From: VAZQ01 sp035263865
Lineage (GTDB): Bacteria > Pseudomonadota > Alphaproteobacteria > Rhizobiales > Xanthobacteraceae
Direction: 5' to 3'
Assembly: GCA_035263865.1 (NCBI GenBank)
Contig: DATFQX010000068.1
Span: forward strand, 11,170-75,169
Length of the DNA: 64,000 nucleotides
Shown here: positions 17,735-26,048 of the stretch, in pieces
Layout: the number at the start of each line of letters is the position of its first letter
Position numbering within the stretch: position 1 is the stretch's first letter
Position numbers and translations under genes: made by a program
The notes under the pieces: generated by a model
Told to the model about the DNA's origin: nothing
Database searches by the model: none
What the model saw: the letters and a program-made list of their open reading frames with translations, nothing else

Positions 17735-17807
17735 CCGTTCGTCCCCGCGAAAGCGGGGAACCCAGGTTTTTGGCCCCCTGGATTCCCGCTTTCGCGGGAA
17801 TGAACGG
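17735..17807. repeat. Palindromic repeat family A, copy 3
   Basis: 73 bp, bounded by CCGTTCG and TGAACGG, with inner hairpins CCCCGCGAAAGCGGGG and TTCCCGCTTTCGCGGGAA. It lies between the end of ligA and the start of the molybdenum hydroxylase gene (both minus strand), so it may terminate or process the ligA transcript and forms the 5' leader of the next gene. Confidence 0.8.
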
Positions 17808-17833
17808 AATTCAATTCAACGACGCAAGCCCCA

Positions 17834-19960
17834 CTACGCCGCGCCCCGCCGCACGAGGTCGAACCATTCGTCTTCGGAAAGCACCGCGACACCGAGGTCC
17901 TTGGCCTTGCCGAGCTTCGAGCCTGCACCGGGGCCCGCGACCACATAATCGGTCTTCTGCGACACCGAGCCCGCAACCTTGGCACCCAGCCGCTCCGCCA
18001 TGGCTTTCGCCTCGTCGCGAGTCATCTTTTCGAGCGCGCCGGTAAACACCACTGTTTTGCCGGCGATCGCGGAGTCGGACGCGGGCTTCTCGGCATCCAG
18101 AATTTTCACCTGGGCCGTCAGCCGCTCGACGATGTCGCGATTGTCTTTCTCGCCGAAATAGGCGGCGATGCTGTCGATCACGGTGTCGCCGATCTGCTCG
18201 AGGTTGTCCATCTCGGCGCGCGTCTCGGCGTCACGCTTGGCGACCTCAACGCACGCATCGTGGACCGCCTGCCACGATCCATAGCCGCGCGCAAGCGCGC
18301 GCGCGGTCGTCTCGCCCACATGCCGCATACCCAGCGCATAGATGAAGCGCTCGAGCGCGATCTCGCGCCGGGTCCTGATCGCGTTGAACAGGTTGCGCAC
18401 CGACAATTCGCCAAAACCTTCCTCCTCCTCGAGCCTGATCTTCGCATTGCGCGCCTCGAGGGTGAAAATGTGCGCCGGCTCCTTGACCCAGCCGCGCTCG
18501 AAAAAGAGCTCGATCTGCTTCTCGCCCAGCCCCTCGATGTCGAAGGCGCGGCGGGAGACGAAATGCTTCAAATGCTCGACCTTCTGGAACGGGCAGGCGA
18601 ACTCGCCGGTGCAGCGCGCAACTGCGCCCTCCTCGCCGCTCGCGGTCGCCTCGCGCACCACCGCGGTATGCAAGGGGCACGGGCAGCGGCTCGGGAATTT
18701 GTAAGGCTTCGCCGACTTCGGCCGCCTCTCCATGACCACGCCCAGCACCTGCGGGATAACGTCGCCGGCGCGCTGGATCATCACCGTGTCGCCGATGCGT
18801 ACGCCGAGTCGCTCGATCTCGTCGGCGTTGTGCAGCGTTGCGTTCTGCACGACGACGCCGCCGACGGTGACCGGCTCGAGCTTGGCGACCGGCGTGAGCG
18901 CGCCCGTGCGGCCGACCTGGATCTCGATCGCCTTGACCACGGTCGTCGCCTTCTCGGCGGGAAACTTGTGCGCAACCGCCCAACGCGGGTTGCGCGAGAC
19001 GAAGCCGAGCCGCTGCTGCCAGTCGAGCCGGTCGACCTTATAGACGACGCCGTCGATGTCGTAGTCGAGCGTTGCGCGCTGCGCCTCGATCTCGTGGTGG
19101 AACGCGAGCATCGAATCGATCGAGTCGCAGATTTGCATCAGCGGGTTGGTCTTGAAGCCGCGGGCGGAGAACCATTTGACCATGCCGGATCGGGTTTGCG
19201 CCGGCATGGCGCTCATGTCGCCCCAAGCGTAGGCGAAGAACCCGAGCGGCCGCGAGGCGGTGATTTGCGGATCTAGCTGGCGCAGCGAGCCGGCGGCCGA
19301 GTTGCGCGGGTTGGCGAAGATCTGCTTTCCCGCGGCTTTCTGCCGCTCGTTCAACGCCAGAAAGGCGGACTTGGTCATATACACCTCGCCGCGGACTTCG
19401 CACACATCAGGCGCGTCTTTGCCGCGCAGTTCCTTCGGGATGTCGGCGAGCGTTCGCACATTCGCTGTGACGTCCTCGCCTTCGGTGCCGTCGCCGCGAG
19501 TTGCTCCACGTACGAGGCGACCGTCCTCGTAGCGCAACGTGCAGGACAAGCCGTCGATCTTCGGCTCGGCGGTGAAGACGATCTTCTCATCTGCGGAAAG
19601 ACGCAAAAACCGGCGTATCCGTTCAACGAACTCAGCCACTTCGGATTCGGAGAACGCATTGCCGAGTGAGAGCATCGGCACCGCGTGACGCACTTTGGCG
19701 AACTTCTGCGAGGGTTGGGCGCCGACGCGGCGCGAGGGGGAGTCCGCCCGCACCAATTCCGGAAAGCGCGCCTCGATCTCTTCGTTGCGCCGACGCAGCG
19801 CATCGTAAGCGGCGTCCGAGACTGTTGGTGCGTCTTCCTGGTAATAGCGCCGGTCGTGAGCGCCGATCGTGGCCGCAAGCCGTTTGAGCTCGGCTTTGGC
19901 CTGCGACTCAGTTAGCTCGGCGACAGAAACTTTGCTGGCGTCTGGCATCGCAAAGGCCAC
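17834..19960 (-). CDS. ligA: NAD-dependent DNA ligase
   Basis: Seals nicks in DNA during replication and repair, using NAD. 708 residues, the normal size. An N-terminal Ia domain holds RRYYQEDAPTVSDAAYDAL; the adenylated Lys is about residue 134 in AEPKIDGLSC; nucleotidyltransferase motifs RGDGTEGEDVT and FANPRNSAAGSLRQLD follow. Then come the OB fold (RAGDVIPQV), a four-Cys zinc finger (SRCPCPLH and CTGEFACPFQ), helix-hairpin-helix repeats and a C-terminal BRCT domain (about 635-708). The GTG at 19960 begins right after the recN stop; ATG at 19948 is an alternative. It appears to be the last gene of the core block and is co-oriented with recN. Confidence 0.97.
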   Translation of the reverse strand: MAFAMPDASKVSVAELTESQAKAELKRLAATIGAHDRRYYQEDAPTVSDAAYDALRRRNEEIEARFPELVRADSPSRRVGAQPSQKFAKVRHAVPMLSLGNAFSESEVAEFVERIRRFLRLSADEKIVFTAEPKIDGLSCTLRYEDGRLVRGATRGDGTEGEDVTANVRTLADIPKELRGKDAPDVCEVRGEVYMTKSAFLALNERQKAAGKQIFANPRNSAAGSLRQLDPQITASRPLGFFAYAWGDMSAMPAQTRSGMVKWFSARGFKTNPLMQICDSIDSMLAFHHEIEAQRATLDYDIDGVVYKVDRLDWQQRLGFVSRNPRWAVAHKFPAEKATTVVKAIEIQVGRTGALTPVAKLEPVTVGGVVVQNATLHNADEIERLGVRIGDTVMIQRAGDVIPQVLGVVMERRPKSAKPYKFPSRCPCPLHTAVVREATASGEEGAVARCTGEFACPFQKVEHLKHFVSRRAFDIEGLGEKQIELFFERGWVKEPAHIFTLEARNAKIRLEEEEGFGELSVRNLFNAIRTRREIALERFIYALGMRHVGETTARALARGYGSWQAVHDACVEVAKRDAETRAEMDNLEQIGDTVIDSIAAYFGEKDNRDIVERLTAQVKILDAEKPASDSAIAGKTVVFTGALEKMTRDEAKAMAERLGAKVAGSVSQKTDYVVAGPGAGSKLGKAKDLGVAVLSEDEWFDLVRRGAA

Positions 19961-19961
19961 A

Positions 19962-21632
19962 TCATCCCGCTGCCTTGATCAAACGCTCGGCGGCGGCGCG
20001 GGCCTCTGCCGTGATCTCGGCTCCGGCGAGCATGCGCGCGATTTCCTCGCGGCGCTTGTCAGCGGTGAGCTCGAGGACGTGCGTGGCCACTCGCCTGCCT
20101 TTGTCGAGCGCGCTCTTGGAAATGAGATAGTGGCGGTCCGCGCGAGCGGCCACCTGCGGCGCATGCGTCACGGCGATCACCTGCGCGCGGCGAGAAAGCC
20201 GTGCCAGCCGCACCCCGATGGCGTCGGCGACGGCGCCGCCGGCTCCGGTATCGACCTCGTCGAAGATGAGCGTCGAGGCCGAGCCGCGATCGGCTAGCAC
20301 CACTTTCAGCGCCAACAGGAACCGCGCCAGCTCGCCCCCGGACGCGACCCGCATCAGCGGGCCTGGGCGAGTTCCCGGATTGGTTTGCACCCAGAATTCA
20401 ATGCGGTCGATCCCGTGCGGGCCAGCCGACTCGGGTTCCGTCATGATCTCGGTCATAAACCTCGCACGGCCTAGCTTGAGCGGCTTGAGCTCGCGGTTGA
20501 CGGAACTATCGAGATCGGCGGCTGCTTGCCTGCGCCTGTTCGACAACGCAGCCGCGGCTTCGCGGTACTGCGCATCGGCGGCATATGCCGCCGCCTCGAG
20601 CGCAGAGAGGCGCTCGGCGTCGGCGTCGATAAGGGAGAGTTCGGCGGCGTAACGTCCGGCCAGCTCACTGAGCCCGTCGACCGGCACGTTGAACTTACGC
20701 GCCGCCGCGCGCAACGCGAACAACCGTTCCTCGATTTTTTCGAGTTCGCGCGGATCGTGCTCAGCGGTGGCGAGCGCCGCCGCAAGATGGCCGCGCGCCT
20801 CGTTGAGCCCGATAAGCGCGGCATCGAGCGCCCTCACCGCCGGCTCGATCAGCCCCGGAGCCTGGGCGGCACGGCGTTCCAGACGGCGTACGGCAGTCGA
20901 TAAGGCCGGCACAGGCGACTGGGCGCCGGCGAGCGCCTCATGGGCATCGCGCAGATCGCCTGCGACCTTTTCCGCTTGCATCATCACGGCGCGCTTGTCG
21001 GCGAGCGCGGTTTCTTCCGAAGGGGAAGGCGCCAGTCGCTTGAGTTCCTCCACGGCGTGCCGGAGAAAATCGGCTTCTCTTTGCGCCCGCTCGACCTCGG
21101 CGCGATGCGCCGCCACCTCGCCAGCGCGAGTACGGCGCTCATGCCAAAGCCTGGCAACCTCCTCCGCCTCGGCTTCCAGCGCGCCGAACGCATCGAGCAG
21201 GCGCCGATGTCCGGCCGCATCGATGAGCGCGCGCTCATCGTGCTGGCCATGGATCTCAACCAAGGCCGCCCCTAGCGTCTTCAGCGCTTGCGCGCTGAGC
21301 GGCTGATCATTGGCGAAGGCGCGCGTGCGGCCATCGGCAAACTGCACGCGGCGCAGAATGAGCTCGTCTTCGGCGGCAAGTCCGTTTTCCGCCATCAGCA
21401 CACGCACCGGGTGCGCCGCCGGCAGCTCGAACGCCGCCGTCACCTGTCCCTGCTCTGCGCCTTGACGCACCAGCGAGGCGTCGCCGCGGGCCCCGAGCGC
21501 AAGAGCGAAGGCGTCGAGCAGGATCGATTTTCCTGCCCCCGTCTCACCGGTGACCACTGACAGGCCGGGCGCAAACTCGATATCGAGCCGGTCGATCAGG
21601 ACGATGTCGCGAATCGAGAGCCGGGCCAGCAC
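19962..21632 (-). CDS. recN: DNA repair protein RecN
   Basis: An SMC-like ATPase that helps repair double-strand breaks. 556 residues from a GTG at 21632 (reading M-LARLSIRDIVLIDRLDIE), preceded by GAGAGGG; the longer frame to 21704 has a non-conserved leader. Walker A is GETGAGKS at residues 29-36, the signature region is RVASGGELARFLLALK, and Walker B is LIFDEVDTGAGG. The middle is a charged, Ala/Glu-rich coiled coil. It lies between bamD and ligA on the same strand; I see no clear LexA box before it, though this region was only read by eye. Confidence 0.95.
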   Translation of the reverse strand: MLARLSIRDIVLIDRLDIEFAPGLSVVTGETGAGKSILLDAFALALGARGDASLVRQGAEQGQVTAAFELPAAHPVRVLMAENGLAAEDELILRRVQFADGRTRAFANDQPLSAQALKTLGAALVEIHGQHDERALIDAAGHRRLLDAFGALEAEAEEVARLWHERRTRAGEVAAHRAEVERAQREADFLRHAVEELKRLAPSPSEETALADKRAVMMQAEKVAGDLRDAHEALAGAQSPVPALSTAVRRLERRAAQAPGLIEPAVRALDAALIGLNEARGHLAAALATAEHDPRELEKIEERLFALRAAARKFNVPVDGLSELAGRYAAELSLIDADAERLSALEAAAYAADAQYREAAAALSNRRRQAAADLDSSVNRELKPLKLGRARFMTEIMTEPESAGPHGIDRIEFWVQTNPGTRPGPLMRVASGGELARFLLALKVVLADRGSASTLIFDEVDTGAGGAVADAIGVRLARLSRRAQVIAVTHAPQVAARADRHYLISKSALDKGRRVATHVLELTADKRREEIARMLAGAEITAEARAAAERLIKAAG

Positions 21633-21837
21633 TGTCCCTCTCTTCACTTTGGCCGCGGAGGTTGCAAGACGCCGCACCGCTTGCGGCGCATGACGCAGCA
21701 TCACTCGCGTGATCGATCACAACGGCAGCGGAACTTGGGCTTGTCCCGGACAACTCGCCGCAAGAGGCGCAAATTGGTTGCAGCCCAGTTGCGGTGTCAA
21801 GCCCGGCAGGCGATGCGGGGAAAGTGGCTCCGCCGAT

Positions 21838-22707
21838 CTAGAGGCCGGAAGCCAATTTGGCGAACGCCTGGCTGATCCAGTGGCCCTTGTTTTCACTGGG
21901 CTCCACTCCCCTGGACTGCATGAGCGCATAGGCGTCTTTGTACCAGCGGCTTTCCGGGAAATTGTGGCCCAGCACGGCGGCCGAGGTCTGTGCCTCCTCG
22001 ACGATGCCAAGCGCCAAGTACGCCTCCGTGAGCCGCAGCAAGGCTTCCTCGACGTGGCGTGCGCGCTGGTAGCGCGTCACCACGAATTTGAAGCGGTTGA
22101 TCGCGCCGGTGTAGTTGCGGCTGTTAAGCAATTGGCGGCCGATATCCAACTCCTTGCCGGCCAATTGGTCCCGGGCCATCTCGATCTTGCGCTTGGCAGA
22201 GACCGCGTATTCGGAGTTCGGATATTTGCGAACGACCTCTTCGAACGCCTGCACCGCCTTCTCGGTGCGATCCTGGTCACGCGAGATTTCCGGCATCTGA
22301 TCGAAATAGGACGCCCCGATGAGGAACTGCGCATAGGCGGCGTCCGGGCTGCCCGGATGCAAGGTCACGTAGCGCCGCGCCGCACTGATGCAGTCTTCGT
22401 ACGCATTGGCTTCATAATATGCATAGGCGGACATGACTAAGGCCTTGCGCGCCCATTCCGAATAGGGGTGCTGGCGATCGACCTCTTCGAACTTCTTGGC
22501 CGCGTTCTTTGGGTCTTTCTTGGTGTTCAGAAGGTAGAGGCCCTCGTTGTAGAGCTTGTCGGCGGGCTCTTCCGGAGCAATGGGGGCGTCTTTGTCGAAC
22601 ATGCTGCAGGCGCCAAGCACCAGCGCCACCAGCAGGAAGGCAGCAAGCCGCGTCGCCCCGCGCGCGCAGCCCTCTCCCGCTCCGATTGCCTTTGAACGCA
22701 AAGCCAT
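21838..22707 (-). CDS. bamD: Outer membrane protein assembly factor BamD (ComL) lipoprotein
   Basis: An essential lipoprotein of the BAM complex that inserts beta-barrel proteins into the outer membrane. Start ATG 22707 (MALRSKAIGAGEGCARG), leading to a lipoprotein signal with lipobox LVLGAC, so the mature protein starts at Cys about 34. The rest is a run of TPR helices (ADKLYNEGLYLLNTKKDPK, HPYSEWARKALVMSAYAYYE, HPGSPDAAYAQFLIGASYFD), as in BamD; 289 residues is slightly longer than in E. coli. It lies downstream of lpxC by 124 bp on the same strand, an arrangement found next to lpxC in many alphaproteobacteria. Confidence 0.95.
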   Translation of the reverse strand: MALRSKAIGAGEGCARGATRLAAFLLVALVLGACSMFDKDAPIAPEEPADKLYNEGLYLLNTKKDPKNAAKKFEEVDRQHPYSEWARKALVMSAYAYYEANAYEDCISAARRYVTLHPGSPDAAYAQFLIGASYFDQMPEISRDQDRTEKAVQAFEEVVRKYPNSEYAVSAKRKIEMARDQLAGKELDIGRQLLNSRNYTGAINRFKFVVTRYQRARHVEEALLRLTEAYLALGIVEEAQTSAAVLGHNFPESRWYKDAYALMQSRGVEPSENKGHWISQAFAKLASGL

Positions 22708-22831
22708 GAGTCGGATGAATCCCGTCCCGACGCGAGGTTCAACCGTTACCTGCCATGCCCCCGCCGAATGACGAAATAGGCCGTCATTCCGCCCGGAATG
22801 TGGCAGACGGAACCGCTTGCGGGACTTGAGT

Positions 22832-23776
22832 TTAGGACCTGTCCGGGGCGAATGCCGGTACCAGCCGGGAGACTTCCGCGTGGCGTGCGGCAGGCCGCGA
22901 TATCTCCCCTTCCACCCACGTCCAGGCGCTTGCATCCGACATCAACGCGCACAGCACGGCGTAATTGAGCTTGTGGCCGCCGCGCACCGAGCGGTAAGCG
23001 CCTAGCAAGGGAGCGCCGGCAAGCGCCAAATCGCCGATCGCATCCAACACCTTGTGGCGAACGAATTCGTCGGCGAAGCGCGTGCCCTCCGGGTTGAGGA
23101 TACGGTTGTCACTCACCACAAGCGTATTTTCCAGTGAAGCGCCGAGTGCGTAGCCCGCGTTCCACAAGCCCGCGACATCGCGCAGGAACCCGAACGTGCG
23201 CGCACGCGCAATCTCGCGCCGGAACGTCTCCGGCTTCACGTCGACGGCCCAGATCTGGCGGCCGATCAGCGCGTGCTCGAACTCGATCTCCGCTTCAACG
23301 CGGAAGCCACGCGGATCGGGCCGTATCTCTCCGTAGGCATCACCTTTCGCCACCCGCACCGGCTTGAGCACCTTGATGTACCGGCGCGGCCGATCGAGCG
23401 TTTTCAGACCGACCGCGTCGATCGCCGCGACAAAGGGCGCCGCGCTTCCGTCCATGATCGGGGCTTCGGGTCCGTCGATTTCGACCATGGCGTTGTCGAC
23501 GCCGAGGCCCGAGAGCGCCGCCAATATGTGTTCGGCGGTCGACACGAGCGGGCCGGTGGCATCACCAAGCACGGTCGCAAATTCGGTGGCCGTCACCGCA
23601 GTCAAGTCTGCGGGGATCTCGCGATCTTGCCAGCCCTCAAGCCGGGTGCGAACGAAGCGCACACCAGTATCGGCATCAGCCGGATGTAATGTCAGCGTAA
23701 CGGGCAAACCGGAATGGATGCCGACCCCGCACATAACAGCGTGGTCGCGAAGCGTCGTCTGCCTGGCGACTTTCAT
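22832..23776 (-). CDS. lpxC: UDP-3-O-acyl-N-acetylglucosamine deacetylase
   Basis: Catalyses the committed zinc-dependent step of lipid A synthesis. 314 residues starting MKVARQTTLRDHAVMCGVGI. Expected zinc ligands are visible: His 83 in TAEHILAALSGLG, and His 241 and Asp 245 in RHKVLDAIGDLALAG. NAMVEIDGPEAPIMDGSAAPF is the conserved substrate-side strand. It lies after ftsZ with a 427-bp gap that may hold its own promoter, so expression may be partly separate from the division genes. Confidence 0.96.
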   Translation of the reverse strand: MKVARQTTLRDHAVMCGVGIHSGLPVTLTLHPADADTGVRFVRTRLEGWQDREIPADLTAVTATEFATVLGDATGPLVSTAEHILAALSGLGVDNAMVEIDGPEAPIMDGSAAPFVAAIDAVGLKTLDRPRRYIKVLKPVRVAKGDAYGEIRPDPRGFRVEAEIEFEHALIGRQIWAVDVKPETFRREIARARTFGFLRDVAGLWNAGYALGASLENTLVVSDNRILNPEGTRFADEFVRHKVLDAIGDLALAGAPLLGAYRSVRGGHKLNYAVLCALMSDASAWTWVEGEISRPAARHAEVSRLVPAFAPDRS

Positions 23777-24203
23777 AACCCCGTCCCAGCCACTCCCCCC
23801 GCTCGCGTCGATCGGACGCAGCGGATCAAATTAGACGGGCGACATCGGTCGCATTTCCTGCCATCGGTAATGCTGTACGAAACCCGCGGGCAAGGAGGTC
23901 GGCCGCGTAATCCCCCGACGAAAACCCCTTTGACCATGGAAGCTTAGCGGGTATCGGCGGGAAGTCCAACTCACGCTTTTTTACCGACTGTTACCAGCCG
24001 CTCGCGCCGCAATTGAAGCAGCCGCCAGCCGCCTTTCGCGTGCACTTGATCGCGGCAATGCGATCGTTTCCGGGGAATCGGTTGCTTGCGCCTCCGCTGT
24101 ACCACCTGCAGGGTCGTCAAGGATTAGTTTTTGAGTTCAAGGACATAGAGCGGGAGGCGCCGGTAGTCATTCGCGTGAGACCGCCAGCGCTCCCATTTCT
24201 GGA
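23777..24203 (-). promoter_or_regulatory. ftsZ-lpxC intergenic region with a candidate lpxC promoter
   Basis: The longest gap in the division block. On the minus strand TTGGAC (23969-23964) and TAAGCT (23946-23941) are spaced by 17 bp, a plausible housekeeping promoter, leaving a leader of about 160 bases before lpxC. No coding frame with a family resemblance was seen and no strong terminator follows ftsZ. Confidence 0.35.
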
Positions 24204-25967
24204 TCAGTTGGCCTGCCGGCGCAGGAACGCCGGAATATCGAGTTGATCCTCTTCAAGCGGCGGCTGCATCGGCCCCTGCCGGCCCAGAGCATCGAGTCCT
24301 TTCCCCTGGGGAGATGGGCGCCTTGCATATTCTGAGACCGGTTCGGTGCTGCGCGGCATTTGCGGAGGGGGCATGGCTGGCCGCGGCGGTGCCGCGGCAG
24401 CAGGCCGTTCGGCCGGTCGATCGAGCGGGCGCGGAGCCGAAAGCGGCCGCACGGGCCGCATATGGGCAGGCATTTTCTCGGACTCCTCAAGCTCGTCGCG
24501 GCGACCAAGACCCACGGCGGCAAGGCGCCGCAGCAAGCTGACCTTGCGCTTTTCAGGACTATCGACCTCCGCCTCCCCGCGTTTGGCGCGCAGTTCGGCC
24601 TGCGCTGGACGAGGCAACTCGTCGATGCCCGGCATACGGCGCGGGCGGTTGAGGGTGCGTTCCGGTGCTGGCGGGATGAAAGCCCTGGGCGCCGGCGGCG
24701 GATCCGCGGGCAGCGCCATCTGCTCTGGGAACAGCGACGGTTTGGGCGGGATCGGCCGGATCGTCACGTCCTCGATCATGGGCAGGACCGCCGCTGCCAC
24801 CGCTGCCTTGGCAGCGGCCTCGATCGACTCAGCTGTCAGCGCCGCCGGCACCGCAACACTCGGCACCGTCAGCGGAAGCGGCCGCGCTTCGATACGCTCG
24901 GCGGCGCGGTGCTGCTGATCGACGCGCACCTCTTCGGCGCGCAGCTTTTGCGTGAGTTCCGCAATGCGCGCCTCCGGCTCCGTCACGGTTCGCTGCAGGC
25001 CGGCATGATCGATACCCGTCGCGACGACCGACACACGAATGACGCCCTCCAGGCCTTCGTCGAAGGTCGCGCCGACAATGATATTAGCGTCCTGATCGAC
25101 CTCTTCGCGGATGCGCGTGGCCGCCTCATCGACCTCGTAGAGCGTCAGGTCCTTGCCGCCGGTGATCGAGATGAGCAGGCCCTTCGCCCCTTTCATCGAG
25201 GCGTCGTCGATCAGCGGATTTGAGATCGCAGCCTCGGCAGCCGAGAGTGCACGCTTCTCGCCCGAAGCTTCCCCGGTGCCCATCATCGCCTTGCCCATTT
25301 CCCGCATCACCGCCCGGACATCGGCGAAGTCGAGATTGATCAAACCTTCTTTCACCATCAGATCGGTGATGCAGGCCACGCCCGAATAAAGGACCTGATC
25401 GGCCATGGCGAAGGCATCGGCGAAAGTCGTTTTCTCGTTTGCTACTCGGAACAGGTTCTGGTTGGGAATGATGAGCAGCGTGTCGACGACCTTCTGCAGC
25501 TCGACGATACCCTGTTCGGCCACGCGCATTCTGCGCATGCCCTCGAAGTGGAACGGCTTAGTGATGACTCCGACCGTGAGAATGCCGGCGTCTTTCGCAC
25601 AGCGCGCCACCACGGGCGCCGCGCCCGTCCCGGTGCCGCCGCCCATGCCTGCGGTTACAAAAACCATGTGCGCGCCTTGGAGGTGATCGCGGATCTCGTC
25701 AATCGCCTCCTCCGCTGCAGCCCGCCCGACTTCCGGCTGAGAGCCCGCGCCAAGGCCTTCAGTGACCGCCACGCCCATCTGGATGATTCGCTCCGCCTTG
25801 GACATCGTGAGCGCCTGGGCGTCCGTATTGGCGACGACGAAGTCCACCCCCTGCAGCCCGCTCGCGATCATGTTGTTGACGGCGTTGCCGCCGGCACCGC
25901 CGGTCCCGAAAACTGTGATCCGCGGCTTAAGCTCACGGACGTCGGGAATCTTCAGATTGATGCTCAT
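24204..25967 (-). CDS. ftsZ: Cell division protein FtsZ
   Basis: The tubulin-like GTPase that forms the Z ring. 587 residues. The GTPase domain includes FGTGGAGGNAVNNM, the tubulin signature GGGTGTGAAP at about 109-118, and NLDFADVRAVM. After about residue 320 comes a roughly 250-residue linker rich in Pro, Ala and Arg, much longer than in E. coli and usual in Rhizobiales. The conserved C-terminal peptide DIPAFLRRQAN, which binds FtsA and other partners, is intact. It follows ftsA by about 80 bp. Because ftsZ copies often occur twice in Rhizobiales, the presence of the full C-terminal peptide marks this as the main division copy. Confidence 0.98.
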   Translation of the reverse strand: MSINLKIPDVRELKPRITVFGTGGAGGNAVNNMIASGLQGVDFVVANTDAQALTMSKAERIIQMGVAVTEGLGAGSQPEVGRAAAEEAIDEIRDHLQGAHMVFVTAGMGGGTGTGAAPVVARCAKDAGILTVGVITKPFHFEGMRRMRVAEQGIVELQKVVDTLLIIPNQNLFRVANEKTTFADAFAMADQVLYSGVACITDLMVKEGLINLDFADVRAVMREMGKAMMGTGEASGEKRALSAAEAAISNPLIDDASMKGAKGLLISITGGKDLTLYEVDEAATRIREEVDQDANIIVGATFDEGLEGVIRVSVVATGIDHAGLQRTVTEPEARIAELTQKLRAEEVRVDQQHRAAERIEARPLPLTVPSVAVPAALTAESIEAAAKAAVAAAVLPMIEDVTIRPIPPKPSLFPEQMALPADPPPAPRAFIPPAPERTLNRPRRMPGIDELPRPAQAELRAKRGEAEVDSPEKRKVSLLRRLAAVGLGRRDELEESEKMPAHMRPVRPLSAPRPLDRPAERPAAAAPPRPAMPPPQMPRSTEPVSEYARRPSPQGKGLDALGRQGPMQPPLEEDQLDIPAFLRRQAN

Positions 25968-26048
25968 GTTTGCCTCTCGTAAAGCGGCGTCACCGCCGCC
26001 GGGTCGGACCGGTCCGCCGCCGGCCGATTGCGGATGTCGATCGAGTCA

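Noticed and set aside
14954..17803. A 949-codon open frame on the plus strand opposite the molybdenum hydroxylase gene
   Set aside because: It is antisense to a clear family protein, its composition is the arginine/aspartate/glycine-rich pattern of shadow frames in GC-rich DNA, and it overlaps the end of the efflux-pump gene.
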